From NCBI GenBank assembly GCA_018699415.1, contig JABIQM010000297.1, positions 1-41,714 of the forward strand: a DNA stretch of 41,714 nt. The letters run 5' to 3'. A program made the translations under genes and the position numbers. Below, piece by piece: positions 7,220-16,356 of this stretch (positions within the stretch are counted from its first letter, which is position 1; each line of letters opens with the position of its first letter). This DNA comes from Acidimicrobiaceae bacterium (GTDB lineage: Bacteria; Actinomycetota; Acidimicrobiia; Acidimicrobiales; Aldehydirespiratoraceae). Under the pieces are notes generated by a model, which saw only the letters and a program-made list of their open reading frames with translations, searched no databases and had not been told where the DNA came from.

Positions 7220-8779
7220 ATGACATCGTGGAATCGCCGGGTAGCAGCAGCTACCCGGATACGAGAGTTCGATGGAGAGTGCACCAGCGAGCGGCTAGCC
7301 GGATTTGGGCTACCGACGAATCTCCACCCTGACGACGCAACTGCTGTGTTTAGCCTTCTCCGCATCGCTGAAGGACGCCCTGGCGGCTTCGGCACCACGA
7401 TCTTGGCCCGTGTCGAGGGTGACTATGGAAATTCAGGTAGGACCGTTCGCATCGTCGTTCTCGGCAACGAACGCGGCGCAACCACCCTCGTTGGCAATGC
7501 TGATGACGAGTTGATTCTTGACAATCTCACGGGCCTACCCGGTCGCGAATACTTGCTCGAGATGCTTGAGGGCGCGATCCAGGACACGGTCACCAGCGAC
7601 CACTCGGTCGCCGTGTATTCGATCGACATTGACCGGTTCAAGTCCGTGAACAACACCCGTGGCTTCAGCGCCGGCGACGACGCGCTCCGCTTCCTGGCCG
7701 CCAAACTCGAAGACGCACTCCGCCCCGACGACATCCTGACCCGATTCAGTGGCGACGAATTCACAATCGTTTGTCCAGATGTGCTTGGCGTGGCTGAAGC
7801 GACTGCCCTCGGCGAACGCTTTCGTGCCACCTGCATTGACACCAGCCTCGACAGCCCACTCAACGGACTAACCATGTCGATCGGCATTGCCATCGGTCGT
7901 ACCGATCGCAATGCAGAAGACCTCGTCAGCGAAGCCGAAACTGCCCTCTATCAGGCGAAGGCTCTTGGCCGCGACCGCTGCGAACTCTTCGACGACGAGC
8001 TTCGCACCCGAGCCGCTCGCCGTAACACCGTCGATCAGCGCCTTCGCACAGCGCTCGACAACGACACCATCGAGGTCCACTACCAACCGATTGTCGAGCT
8101 TGAAACCGAACGGGTTGTCGGTTGCGAAGCCCTGCTTCGCATCGCCGGCGAAGACGGCAGTCACCTCAATCCGCGAGAGCTCGTTGACGCCGCCGAAGAC
8201 AGCGGCCTCATCCGCCGCATCGAAGAAACAGTCCTTCAACGCGCCGCCGCAGCGGTTCGCACACTTCCCCAGATGGGGGACAATCCAATATTTGTCTCTC
8301 TCAACGTGTCGGACCAGCGGGTACTCGACAGCCGCTTCCCGTTGACCCTTGCTCGGACGATGCACAACGCTGATCTCCCCGCAGAGCAGGTGCAACTGGA
8401 ACTCCACCCCGAAATTCTTTCGCAGAAGGGGGCGGGCCTTCGTCTCATCACCCAGCTTCGCGCGCTCGGCGCAGGCATCGTCATTGACGAGTATCTCGGC
8501 GCGAGCGACAGCACGCTGATCAATAAGAACTCAATCGACCTTGTCAAGCTCGACAAGCGGCTCGTGCACGGGATTCACACCGACCGCGGCCGCACCCGTG
8601 CAGAGCTCGTCATTGGCTCAATCACCGATCGCGGCATCGACGTATGTGCTGTCGGTGTGGAGACGCCAGAAGATCTCGATGCCATCCGAGAACTCGGATG
8701 CCGCTATGCACAGGGATATTTGTTGAGCTCGCCGATCGAGGTGATCCGTCTCGCTGAGCTCGTGGCCGCTCAGGGGTAA
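7220..8779 (+). CDS. GGDEF-EAL protein: probably active cyclase with degenerate EAL
   Basis: A 519-aa cyclic-di-GMP protein with no membrane span. Residues 1-95 are an unrecognised, possibly PAS-like sensor. The GGDEF domain (about 100-260) has active-site SGDEF at 177-181 and an intact inhibitory I-site RPDD at 168-171, exactly five residues upstream. The EAL domain (about 275-510) keeps E303 of EALL, N362, K443 and QGY at 498-500. It has lost others: ELTE reads ELHPE (394-398), the DDFGTG loop reads DEYLGA (423-428) and AEGVE reads AVGVE (477-481). Diguanylate cyclase activity with product inhibition is likely; phosphodiesterase activity is doubtful. GAGAGG lies 9 bases before the ATG. The upstream frame overlapping mrp is ignored. 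Confidence 0.9.
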   Translation: MTSWNRRVAAATRIREFDGECTSERLAGFGLPTNLHPDDATAVFSLLRIAEGRPGGFGTTILARVEGDYGNSGRTVRIVVLGNERGATTLVGNADDELILDNLTGLPGREYLLEMLEGAIQDTVTSDHSVAVYSIDIDRFKSVNNTRGFSAGDDALRFLAAKLEDALRPDDILTRFSGDEFTIVCPDVLGVAEATALGERFRATCIDTSLDSPLNGLTMSIGIAIGRTDRNAEDLVSEAETALYQAKALGRDRCELFDDELRTRAARRNTVDQRLRTALDNDTIEVHYQPIVELETERVVGCEALLRIAGEDGSHLNPRELVDAAEDSGLIRRIEETVLQRAAAAVRTLPQMGDNPIFVSLNVSDQRVLDSRFPLTLARTMHNADLPAEQVQLELHPEILSQKGAGLRLITQLRALGAGIVIDEYLGASDSTLINKNSIDLVKLDKRLVHGIHTDRGRTRAELVIGSITDRGIDVCAVGVETPEDLDAIRELGCRYAQGYLLSSPIEVIRLAELVAAQG

Positions 8780-8798
8780 ACCTCACTGACCAGAGGGA

Positions 8799-9320
8799 TC
8801 AGTCAGGCGGACCGAGTTCGATCGAATCATCTTCGTCATCGGGTCGGATCGTTGCTTCCCCTACGTCGACCACGCCACCGAAGCCGCCATGAAAGCCCGC
8901 ATTCGTGACGCCACCGGGACCGCCTGTCCCGAACGCCCCGAAGCCATTGCCAGCGACCCGGACCTTGTTGGCGAACCGTGCGATCAACACGGTGCGGATA
9001 AGTATTCGCGTCGGCGGGAACAGGCAGAACAATCCGAAGGCATCGGTGAGGAAGCCCGGCGTCAGCATCAGGGCGCCAGCCATAACGACGAGCAACCCGT
9101 CCACGAGCTCCTTGGTCGGCAGTGAGCCAGCCTCGATCTGGCTCTGGATGCGCCCGATCAGGCTGAGGCCCTCGCGTCGCACCATCCATGCACCGATGAT
9201 GCTGACCAGAACCATCAACGCAATCGCGTTCCAACCGCCCACTGCAGCGCCTACTTGGATGATGATGTAGATCTCAACGATCGGAACGACGAGAAAGAGC
9301 AGAGCCAGAATGCGGAACAC
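8799..9320 (-). CDS. fxsA: FxsA family membrane protein
   Basis: A 173-aa inner-membrane protein of the FxsA (suppressor of F exclusion of phage T7) family. It opens with FRILALLFLVVPIVEIYII and has a second membrane segment with GAWMVRREG, then LMLTPGFLTDAFGLF, the family signature. The tail is Gly-rich then acidic. The GTG at 9320 is chosen because the conserved N-terminus begins there and TACGAT (9327-9332) lies six bases upstream; the longer frame runs through the divergent phosphotransferase gene. Function in actinobacteria is unknown. It converges with the GGDEF-EAL gene. Confidence 0.88.
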   Translation of the reverse strand: MFRILALLFLVVPIVEIYIIIQVGAAVGGWNAIALMVLVSIIGAWMVRREGLSLIGRIQSQIEAGSLPTKELVDGLLVVMAGALMLTPGFLTDAFGLFCLFPPTRILIRTVLIARFANKVRVAGNGFGAFGTGGPGGVTNAGFHGGFGGVVDVGEATIRPDDEDDSIELGPPD

Positions 9321-9326
9321 GAGGTC

Positions 9327-9332
9327 ATCGTA
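9327..9332 (-). promoter_or_regulatory. -10 box for leaderless fxsA transcript
   Basis: TACGAT on the minus strand, six bases before the GTG at 9320. It supports the short start. Confidence 0.45.
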
Positions 9333-9333
9333 G

Positions 9334-10395
9334 GTGCGAACACTCGAAGATCTCACCGCGGCCTCGATCGGCACAGCTCTGCGAGCCGCCGGCGTGGTCG
9401 ACGTAGACCCGACGAGGGTCACGGTCACAGAGATCGGCGCAGGCTTCGGGCTATTGGGCACGCTCGGACGCATCGGGCTCATGTGGCCATCAGGCGTTGA
9501 TGGGCCTGCGAGTATCGTGGCCAAGCTCCCGACGACAAATCCTGAAAACGAATGGATCGTCAACCACTTCAGCTACGACCGCCGCGAGGCTGGCGTCTAT
9601 CGCGACCTTCGCCCATGGGAGAGAGCCTCCACCCCGATTTGCCTCGCCCAAGGATGGGACGACGATGCTGGGCGCGGCTGGCTCTTGCTCAACGACCTCG
9701 GCGCTCTCTCCGGGGGCGACCAACTGGCGGGGGCTTCCGACGAGGAAACCTTCGCAATGGTCGACGCCCTCGCCACCTGGCACGCCGCCTGGTGGGATGA
9801 CGAAACACTCGCAGATCTGGACTGGCTTCCCGATGTCAACCATCCGACCGTTGTGGGCTACGGCAAGATCTTCGATCAGACGTGGGAGACCTGTGTGACC
9901 AAGCTCAGCGGAGCGCTCGACGCTGCCATCCTCGACGCTGCCCCGGCGGCCCGAGCCGAGTTCGAGAGCGCCATCGACACCTTTGCCAAGGGCCCTCGAA
10001 CCGTCGTTCATGGCGATGCCCGCCTGGATAATGCTCTCTTCGACCGGTCTCTGTCTGGTGTCACAGGAGCCGTGCTCCTCGACTTTCAGCTCGCCACGCG
10101 CAGTCGAGGCGCATATGACCTCGCCTTCTTCTGTGCTGGGTCTCTCGCCACCGACGACCGGCGCCGCCTCGAACCAGCCGTACTCGACCGCTATCTCGAT
10201 CGCCTCCACACCCTCGGCATCACCGGTTACAGCGCCTCAGACCTGGCGAACGACTATCGCCTCGGCCATATCATCAACCTTCCAAACCCGGTGAGCGCCC
10301 TCGCTGTCGTGAATCCGGGCACGGAGCGAGGGGCAAGATTTCTCCATCGGAACGCGGTACGAGGGATAACGGCCACGGTCGACCATCTAGGCTGA
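9334..10395 (+). CDS. Aminoglycoside/choline-kinase-like phosphotransferase
   Basis: A 353-aa protein of the APH/EcKinase-like kinase fold. The catalytic loop reads VVHGDARLDNALFD (Brenner motif H-G-D-x4-N) and the metal-binding segment reads LLDFQLATRSRGAYDLAFF. A possible ATP-binding lysine is in SIVAKLP near residue 67. Such proteins phosphorylate small hydroxylated molecules; the substrate is not predictable. The GTG start lies 13 bp from the divergent fxsA start. selA follows 7 bp after the stop, so it may share a transcript with selAB, though no functional link is known. Confidence 0.82.
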   Translation: MRTLEDLTAASIGTALRAAGVVDVDPTRVTVTEIGAGFGLLGTLGRIGLMWPSGVDGPASIVAKLPTTNPENEWIVNHFSYDRREAGVYRDLRPWERASTPICLAQGWDDDAGRGWLLLNDLGALSGGDQLAGASDEETFAMVDALATWHAAWWDDETLADLDWLPDVNHPTVVGYGKIFDQTWETCVTKLSGALDAAILDAAPAARAEFESAIDTFAKGPRTVVHGDARLDNALFDRSLSGVTGAVLLDFQLATRSRGAYDLAFFCAGSLATDDRRRLEPAVLDRYLDRLHTLGITGYSASDLANDYRLGHIINLPNPVSALAVVNPGTERGARFLHRNAVRGITATVDHLG

Positions 10396-10402
10396 CCGAG
10401 CT

Positions 10403-11668
10403 GTGACTGATCCCGCTCCCTCGCAACGTCCACCGTCGGTCGACAAGCTGGCCCGATCGCTCTCTGACGTTGGCCTGCCCCACCCGATGCTGGTGGATGC
10501 AGCCCGAGCCGCGATCGCCAGCGGCAAACCAGACGTCGCCCGCCAGATCGCTGAAGACATGGCCCGTCGCCTGCTGCGACCAGTCATCAACGGCACAGGC
10601 ACGTTGCTCCACACCAACCTCGGCCGAGCTCCACTGGCCTGGGAGCAACCGGAGAGCTACTCCAACCTCGAGCTCGATCTCTCCACCGGCGAGCGCGGCT
10701 CGCGTATGGCCACCGCGCCGGCACTCCTGGCGCGAGCCTGCGGTGCCGAGGCGGCACTCGTCGTAAACAACTGTGCCGCCGCTGTGCTCCTTGTTCTGGC
10801 CGGGCTTGCTGAGGGACGCGATGTCGTCGTCTCTCGTAGCGAACTAGTTGAGATCGGCGGGGGCTTCCGTGTGCCTGAGGTGATGGACCGTTCTGGTGCT
10901 CGCCTTGTTGAGGTCGGCACAACCAACCGCACTCGCAGGGCCGACTTTGCCAAAGCCGTCGACAACCCGGCCAATGATGTTGGTGTCATCCTTCAGGTTC
11001 ATCAGTCCAACTACAAAATTGTTGGCTTCACCGAAGCTCCTCGTACTGCGGAGCTCGCCGACCTGGGTCCAACGCTCGTTGCCGATATCGGCTCTGGACT
11101 GCTCGATTCTCGTTGCCCCTGGCTTGATGGCGGCCCGCCCGGTTGGCTCGCTGATGAGCCCGCCGCTCGTCAGACCCTTGAGGCGGGTGCCAACCTTGTG
11201 ACGTTTAGCGGCGACAAGCTTCTCGGCGGGCCCCAGGCGGGGATCATCGCCGGCGATGCCGATCTCGTGGCGTCCTGCGCCCGCCACCCGCTGGCGCGTG
11301 CCCTTCGCCCCGGCTCACTTGTCTTGGGAGCGCTCCAAGCCACAGCTCTCGCGTACCTTCGCAATGATGGCCAGGCCATCCCGTTCTGGCGGATGGCCTC
11401 GACTCCTGTTGAACAACTCCGCTCCCGCGCCGTCGCTCTCGGCATCGGTGATGTGGTCGATGTCACGTCCACTCCTGGCGGCGGCACATTGCCTGGTGTC
11501 GAAATGCCATCTGTCGGCGTCGCTATCAACGGCGATCACCGCGCCGTGTTACGTGAACGCGAACGACCGCTCATCGGACGAATAATCGATAGCCGCACAG
11601 TGCTCGACATGCGTACCATTCACCCCGGCGACGACAGCGAAGTCGCTGAGGCGCTGGCTGGCCTCTGA
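10403..11668 (+). CDS. selA: L-seryl-tRNA(Sec) selenium transferase
   Basis: A 421-aa PLP enzyme that converts Ser-tRNA(Sec) to Sec-tRNA(Sec) with selenophosphate. Family signatures are [16 protein letters not shown] at 63-78, [16 protein letters not shown] at 146-161, EVGTTNRT at 170-177 and [13 protein letters not shown], where K272 is the PLP lysine. Length is slightly below the roughly 460 aa of E. coli SelA. GTG start 7 bp after the phosphotransferase stop; selB follows after 16 bp. Neither selD nor a tRNA-Sec is in the window. Confidence 0.95.
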   Translation: MTDPAPSQRPPSVDKLARSLSDVGLPHPMLVDAARAAIASGKPDVARQIAEDMARRLLRPVINGTGTLLHTNLGRAPLAWEQPESYSNLELDLSTGERGSRMATAPALLARACGAEAALVVNNCAAAVLLVLAGLAEGRDVVVSRSELVEIGGGFRVPEVMDRSGARLVEVGTTNRTRRADFAKAVDNPANDVGVILQVHQSNYKIVGFTEAPRTAELADLGPTLVADIGSGLLDSRCPWLDGGPPGWLADEPAARQTLEAGANLVTFSGDKLLGGPQAGIIAGDADLVASCARHPLARALRPGSLVLGALQATALAYLRNDGQAIPFWRMASTPVEQLRSRAVALGIGDVVDVTSTPGGGTLPGVEMPSVGVAINGDHRAVLRERERPLIGRIIDSRTVLDMRTIHPGDDSEVAEALAGL

Positions 11669-11684
11669 TGCAGACGTCACGCTG

Positions 11685-13403
11685 ATGCACGTTGTCGCCA
11701 CCGCAGGCCATGTCGACCACGGCAAATCAACGCTCATCAAGGCACTTACCGGCACTGATCCCGATCGCCTCGACGAGGAGAAGGCCCGCGGCCTCACCAT
11801 CGATCTCGGCTTTGCCGGCACCAAGCTTCCGTCCGGTAGGGGGATCTCCTTCATCGATGTGCCCGGTCATGTGCGCTTCCTCAAGAACATGCTCGCCGGG
11901 GTCGGCGGTGTCGACGCGTGCCTCTTCGTCGTCGCCGCCACGGAAGGCTGGAAGCCCCAGAGCGAGGAGCACTTGCGAATCCTGTCACTGCTCGGTATCC
12001 GCCACGGCATGATTGCACTCACCAAGGTCGGCCAGGCCGACGAAGAGTTGGTCGAACTCGCCATGCTCGAAATCGGCGACCGGGTTGCCGGCACGTTCCT
12101 CGCCGACGCACCCATCGTTCCCGTGGACGCCATCGATGGCATCGGCCTCAGCGACCTCGGTGCGGCGCTCGACGAACTGCTCGACAACACGCCAACTGCA
12201 ACCGACCTCAAGAAACCCCGCCTCTGGATCGACCGTGTCTTCGCAGCCAAAGGTGCCGGAACCGTTGTCACCGGCACCCTCACCGGCGGACTCATCCGCG
12301 TGGATGATGAATACACGACGCTTCCCCATGGCATCGACGTGCGGGTGCGTGCCCTGCAGAGCCAGCACGCCGGCCGTACCAAGATCCCACCGGGCAATCG
12401 TGTGGCTGCGAATCTCGGTGGCGTGAGCCACGACCAACTCACCCGCGGCGACGTGCTTGTACGGGCAGATCAGTGGCACGTAACCCGTCGAGTCGACGCA
12501 TCCCTTGATGTCCTCCAGTCGCTCGACCGTCCTGTCAGTAGGCGCGGTGCTCACGTTGCCTACTTCGGCAGCGGCGAACACTCGGTTCGCCTTCGTGTGC
12601 TCGGCCCTGACACGATCGATCCCGGCGAGAGCGGCTTCATCCGCCTTCACCTCCCTCAGGGGCTTCCCTTAGTTCCCGGCGATCGCTTCATCATCCGTGA
12701 ATCGGGCCAAGGCGTCACCTTGGGTGGTGGCGAGATCCTCGATGTCGATCCACTGGTCGCCGCGGCGAAAGCGCGACCGGACCGCAACATCGATCGGGTG
12801 ATCGCCGAGCGTGGCCGCGTCGACATCGATCATTTGTTGCGCCTCACCGGCGAACGTCGACTACCCGATGTTGGCAACTGGGCTGTGGCCCCAAGCGAAA
12901 TCGATGCCACCAAACAGCGGATTCGCGGTGCCGTGGACCAGGCCGGTTCACTTGGCCTCGACCTGGCATCGCTTGATGACTTCGAACGAGCCGTGCTCGA
13001 CACCCTCGGCGAGTTGTCCATCGACGGCGGTCACGTGCGAGTTGCTACGGCGGCCGATCCTCTGGCCGAGCATTCGTTCGTCGATCAGCTGGCCGCTGCA
13101 CCGTTCGATCCCCCCGATCCTGAGGGGATCGATCGAGCAGAGTTGCGGGAGCTTGTCAGGCGAGGGGACGTCGTGGAGGAGGACGGCGTATTCTTTGCCG
13201 CCTCAGCAATCGACGATGCCGCTCTCGTGGTAGCAAAGCTTCTGAAGGAAAACCCTGAAGGAATCACCGTGGCTCAGGCCCGTGATGCGTGGGGGACAAC
13301 ACGTAAGTTCGCGATCCCGCTCATCACCCGTCTCGACAACACCGGCGTCACGCGTCGTCGCGATGACCTCCGGATCGCCGGACCGCGGCTTCCCGCCCTT
13401 TAG
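11685..13403 (+). CDS. selB: Selenocysteine-specific elongation factor
   Basis: A 572-aa translation GTPase that delivers Sec-tRNA(Sec) to SECIS-marked UGA codons. G1 is GHVDHGKST (8-16), G2 RGLT (35-38), G3 DVPGH (58-62). The G4 motif, normally [N/T]KxD, reads TKVG at 113-116, so the guanine-reading Asp is replaced by Gly. EF-Tu-like beta-barrels follow, and the C-terminus has the winged-helix repeats that bind SECIS RNA, ending in a typical segment [18 protein letters not shown] start. It is co-directional with selA and probably in one operon. Confidence 0.95.
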   Translation: MHVVATAGHVDHGKSTLIKALTGTDPDRLDEEKARGLTIDLGFAGTKLPSGRGISFIDVPGHVRFLKNMLAGVGGVDACLFVVAATEGWKPQSEEHLRILSLLGIRHGMIALTKVGQADEELVELAMLEIGDRVAGTFLADAPIVPVDAIDGIGLSDLGAALDELLDNTPTATDLKKPRLWIDRVFAAKGAGTVVTGTLTGGLIRVDDEYTTLPHGIDVRVRALQSQHAGRTKIPPGNRVAANLGGVSHDQLTRGDVLVRADQWHVTRRVDASLDVLQSLDRPVSRRGAHVAYFGSGEHSVRLRVLGPDTIDPGESGFIRLHLPQGLPLVPGDRFIIRESGQGVTLGGGEILDVDPLVAAAKARPDRNIDRVIAERGRVDIDHLLRLTGERRLPDVGNWAVAPSEIDATKQRIRGAVDQAGSLGLDLASLDDFERAVLDTLGELSIDGGHVRVATAADPLAEHSFVDQLAAAPFDPPDPEGIDRAELRELVRRGDVVEEDGVFFAASAIDDAALVVAKLLKENPEGITVAQARDAWGTTRKFAIPLITRLDNTGVTRRRDDLRIAGPRLPAL

Positions 13404-13432
13404 CTGCTTTGGTGTGTTGTCTTGTCGTGGCA

Positions 13433-13447
13433 ACCGTCTCAGACGGT
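13433..13447. terminator. Inverted repeat between selB and whiB ends
   Basis: ACCGTCT-C-AGACGGT is a 7-bp inverted repeat that overlaps the whiB stop codon in the convergent selB/whiB junction. There is no U-tract. It may act as a weak bidirectional terminator or be incidental. Confidence 0.25.
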
Positions 13448-13693
13448 GGCCATCAACCGCCGTTCGGCCTCACTCAGACCACCCCAGATGCCGTGTCGCT
13501 CACGGATTGAAAGGGCATATTCGAGACAATCGTCGCGAACTGTGCAGTCGCCACAGATCGACTTTGCCCGTTCTTCGCGGAAGTGCTTCTCGTCACGTCG
13601 CTCTGGCTGCGTCGGTGGAAAGAACACCACAGCGTGAGGTCCACGACACGCTGCCCGAAGTTGCCAGTCCGCCTGTTCGCTAGGAATTGTCAT
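13439..13693 (-). CDS. WhiB-family iron-sulfur transcription factor
   Basis: An 84-aa actinobacteria-specific regulator. Four cysteines, C16, C47, C50 and C56, in the pattern C-xn-CxxC-x5-C bind a [4Fe-4S] cluster, and GIWGG (68-72) is the family turn followed by basic residues. WhiB proteins bind sigma factor region 4 and sense redox or nitric oxide. The ATG at 13693 has AAGGGG upstream, preferred over an extension of 11 residues. Length and the DDCLEYAL segment are closer to WhiB1/WhiB2 than to WhiB4, although Get3-like genes such as those nearby adjoin whiB4 in mycobacteria. Confidence 0.93.
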   Translation of the reverse strand: MTIPSEQADWQLRAACRGPHAVVFFPPTQPERRDEKHFREERAKSICGDCTVRDDCLEYALSIRERHGIWGGLSEAERRLMATV

Positions 13694-13792
13694 GTGTTCC
13701 CCTTGCTCTATGCCACGGATTATCACGATGAGACGAATGTCACAAACGCAAAGCGTAGTATTGACGTCTTTTTGGTCACTCTGTGTGGATTT

Positions 13793-13808
13793 ATACTGAT
13801 TTCAGTAT
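13793..13808. promoter_or_regulatory. Perfect 16-bp palindrome overlapping a -10 box and a start codon
   Basis: ATACTGA-TT-TCAGTAT is a perfect 7-2-7 inverted repeat. It includes most of the -10 hexamer TATACT (13792-13797; TTTTGG lies about 16 bases upstream) and ends on the ATG at 13807. A repressor bound here would block the promoter. It is set in locally AT-rich DNA between whiB and the NfeD gene. Confidence 0.5.
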
Positions 13809-14114
13809 GAAACTCAGCCAAGAAAGGCCTCATCGGTCGATTCACGACCTGATGACATGCCTTCGCGACAATGAGACCGTGGCCGGTGCCGAGCAGTCAC
13901 ATAGGGTTTTCGATGACGTGTCGCGGTGTTTCATGCACGAGTCGGATTCAGCAATGCCACCGCCTCGGACCAGACTGTGGCGCAAAAAGATGCCGCCGGT
14001 CATCTTCACCCGGACGACCCGCTTGACGAACAGACCGAAATGTTGGAGCGCCGCTTAGCCCCAGTGGAGACTCAGGCCTCGACGTCGCCGCTGGACGATC
14101 GCATCTCGCGATAG
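13807..14114 (+). pseudogene. Possible small or frameshifted gene, unknown
   Basis: Two overlapping reading frames fill this gap. Frame A opens at ATG 13807, nine bases after TATACT, and runs to 14058; its first 43 residues look protein-like, while the later part is Arg/Pro-rich. Frame B opens at GTG 13926 and ends at 14114 with a well-behaved hydrophilic sequence (DPLDEQTEMLERRLAPVE) of typical local codon use. A gene starting in A and continuing in B after one frameshift near 13926 would give about 100 aa. I recognise neither half. Frame B overlaps the NfeD 3' end by about 40 bp. It could be a decayed gene or two short ORFs. The rest of 13694-13806 holds only promoter-like sequence. Confidence 0.35.
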
Positions 14115-15397
14115 TCGCGAGCGCCGCCCTCCTCGGGTTCGATCTCAAGATACAGACCTTCGATCGCCACAACGCGAACGGGATCACCCTTGGCGATCGG
14201 CGTGGAGCGGTTGATTCTCGCCTTCCAGGGAGCGCCGTCGATCATGACGACGCCCTCCTTTTTGATGTCGTCCGCGGCTTCACCCATAAAGCCAATCATC
14301 CACTCGCGGCCAATCGTCGGGGTGCCGAAGCGGGTGCGGATCATGGCAGGCATACCCGAGATCATTGAAATAGCGACGCCGAGCACGCCGACGATAAGCG
14401 TTACCCAACTGATGCCGAACCCGTCGAACAGGAAGAGTGAGCCGACCACAAGACATATCGTGGCAATCACCGACCACACTCGGGGGACACCGGTTTGGAC
14501 ATCGATTGCGTAACCGAACATCGCAATCACGAGAAGCGCCAGTGCCCACGGTTCGACCGGGAGTACGGCCAGACCAAAGCAACCCAGAATGAACGAACCG
14601 GCACCGAGAACGCCGGCAACACCGACACCTGCGGTGTACAGCTCGAAGATAAGAAGGCCGACTCCGATGAGGAAGAGCAGGTACGCCATCGCTGGGCTGG
14701 CGAACGTATGCATCCAACCATCGAACACCGCCAACTTGGAGAAGCGGATCGGCGACACTGGCACCCGCAGCGCTTCGTCGCCGCTCGAGTCAATCTGAGT
14801 CTCAAAACCCGGCAACTCAAGCGCAAAGAACGCGAGGGTCGGTGAGTTACGGTCTGCCAGGCCGACAGAGAGCATGCCTTGCTCGTTGATCGTGTCGTGC
14901 TCGATGGCATCGGCCGCGGCGAGGAACCCGGGGGACAGCAACTCTGCGGGGATGACCAACTCACCGGTGTTGCCGAAATGAGAGCCAACAGCCACGGCCA
15001 GTTCGTCGACGGTACCCAGAAGTTGGGCGACCTCTCGCTCAGCGCGCGCCCCGCTCGGACCAACCCAGGCATAGACCGGAATGTCGGCATTGGCGATTTG
15101 CTCAGCCAACTCGGTAAGTCGCTCGTCGTCTATTACGGCACGGGTGCTGTTGACCTGGAGGATGACTCCACCAGAACCAGAGTTCTCGGCTCGTTCGATG
15201 GAGCGTTCGAGATAGTCAGCGACGATGCCGTCCAGAAAGCCGGACATCTGAACGACGTCGAAGACCAATGGCTCAATGGATTCTTGGGCGTTGCCCGTCG
15301 CCTCTGCACGAGCGGGCGACATGGCCGACAGCACTGCAACCAAGAGGGCAACAAAAGCCGCCGATAAGGTGACTCGGCGTCGAACCGTCGATTGCAT
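14072..15397 (-). CDS. NfeD/ClpP-class membrane protein, protease site degenerate
   Basis: A 441-aa protein: signal peptide (RRRVTLSAAFVALLVAVLSA), a ClpP/SppA-like domain (about 35-205), about four to five membrane spans (about 225-360) and a C-terminal OB-fold NfeD domain (about 370-430, VMIDGAPWKARI, GDPVRVVAIEGLYLEIEP). Long NfeD proteins cleave membrane or stomatin-like proteins with a Ser-Lys dyad. Here the GPSGARA segment is kept but the next residues read EREVAQLL instead of ASAGTYIL, so the catalytic Ser is not visible and the Lys partner is not evident. It probably acts as a membrane scaffold. The ATG 15397 is chosen by signal-peptide fit. It is divergent from the Get3-like pair, 14 bp apart. 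Confidence 0.82.
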   Translation of the reverse strand: MQSTVRRRVTLSAAFVALLVAVLSAMSPARAEATGNAQESIEPLVFDVVQMSGFLDGIVADYLERSIERAENSGSGGVILQVNSTRAVIDDERLTELAEQIANADIPVYAWVGPSGARAEREVAQLLGTVDELAVAVGSHFGNTGELVIPAELLSPGFLAAADAIEHDTINEQGMLSVGLADRNSPTLAFFALELPGFETQIDSSGDEALRVPVSPIRFSKLAVFDGWMHTFASPAMAYLLFLIGVGLLIFELYTAGVGVAGVLGAGSFILGCFGLAVLPVEPWALALLVIAMFGYAIDVQTGVPRVWSVIATICLVVGSLFLFDGFGISWVTLIVGVLGVAISMISGMPAMIRTRFGTPTIGREWMIGFMGEAADDIKKEGVVMIDGAPWKARINRSTPIAKGDPVRVVAIEGLYLEIEPEEGGARDYREMRSSSGDVEA

Positions 15398-15411
15398 GGG
15401 CGAGGAGGGAA

Positions 15412-16356
15412 ATGGATCCCGGTCATTTCTTCGCATCTTCGCGGGTCCTGGTCGTAGCGGGAAAGGGTGGAGTCGGTAAGACCGTCACTGCCGCAACAAT
15501 CGCTGCAGCAGCTTCACGGTGTGGCCTGTCCGTACTTCTCGTAGAAGTAGCCGGACGGTCGGCCGCAGCTCCAATGTTCGGAGCCAGACCACAAGGCTAC
15601 GAGGAATCGGTGCTGGTTCACGAGGCGGAACGGAATGGTATTCGGCATGGTGAAATTCGTGGCAGATCGATCACACCAGACGATGCGCTGGTGGAGTGGC
15701 TATCGAGCCATGGCTTCAATCGTTTGATGAAACGCATGGCGAAGTCCGGGATTCTTGAGGTGGTCGCCACGGCAACCCCCGGAATCAAGGATTTGCTGGT
15801 GCTCGGCCGAATCAGGGCCCTCGAGTCCGAAGGGGTAACCGACCTGATCATCGTCGATGCGCCCGCAGCCGGCCATGCGCTCGGCTTCCTGCGGAGTCCA
15901 GCCGGCGTTCGTGACGCGGCCCGCAACGGGACGATTCATCGCCAGGCCGTGGACGTACTCGAGTTCATCGGCGACCCAAAGCGTCTACAACTGATGCTGG
16001 TCACCATCGCGGAAGAGACACCGATCAACGAACTGATCGAGACGTCGTACGCCGTCGAGGACGAAGTCGGCGTGAAACTTGCCCCCGTTGTCATCAACGG
16101 TGTGCTTCCCAAGTGTGACGGGCTCGACCGTTCGGTTGCCCGAGCCAAGGCCAGCAGGGACGAACGATCCGATCTCGCCCAGGCCGCCGCCTTTCGTGCA
16201 TCGCGAGCCGCATTGCAGGATGAACAACTCGATCGGCTCGGCGCTGAGCTTCCGCTTCCTCAGATCCGCATGTCGCAGATCTTCGGCACCGAGATCGGCC
16301 CGGACGAGATCAATGTGCTCGCCGACGAGTTCCTCGCTGGAATCGAGGCATTGTGA
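15412..16356 (+). CDS. Get3/ArsA-like ATPase, first of pair (BagA-like)
   Basis: A 314-aa P-loop ATPase with deviant Walker A GKGGVGKT near residue 18, followed by VLLVEVAGR, TPGIKDLLVLGRI and IIVDAPAAGHALGFL. The same blocks occur in mycobacterial Rv3679 (BagA). Get3-like ATPases bind client membrane proteins or anions; the mycobacterial pair has been linked to stress tolerance. GGAGGG lies just before the ATG. The stop overlaps the next gene by 4 bp, implying translational coupling and a heterodimer. Confidence 0.87.
   Translation: MDPGHFFASSRVLVVAGKGGVGKTVTAATIAAAASRCGLSVLLVEVAGRSAAAPMFGARPQGYEESVLVHEAERNGIRHGEIRGRSITPDDALVEWLSSHGFNRLMKRMAKSGILEVVATATPGIKDLLVLGRIRALESEGVTDLIIVDAPAAGHALGFLRSPAGVRDAARNGTIHRQAVDVLEFIGDPKRLQLMLVTIAEETPINELIETSYAVEDEVGVKLAPVVINGVLPKCDGLDRSVARAKASRDERSDLAQAAAFRASRAALQDEQLDRLGAELPLPQIRMSQIFGTEIGPDEINVLADEFLAGIEAL

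Noticed and set aside
10300-13800. tRNA-Sec near selAB
   Set aside because: I read the flanks and intergenic gaps for a long-acceptor tRNA with a TCA anticodon and found none that folds.
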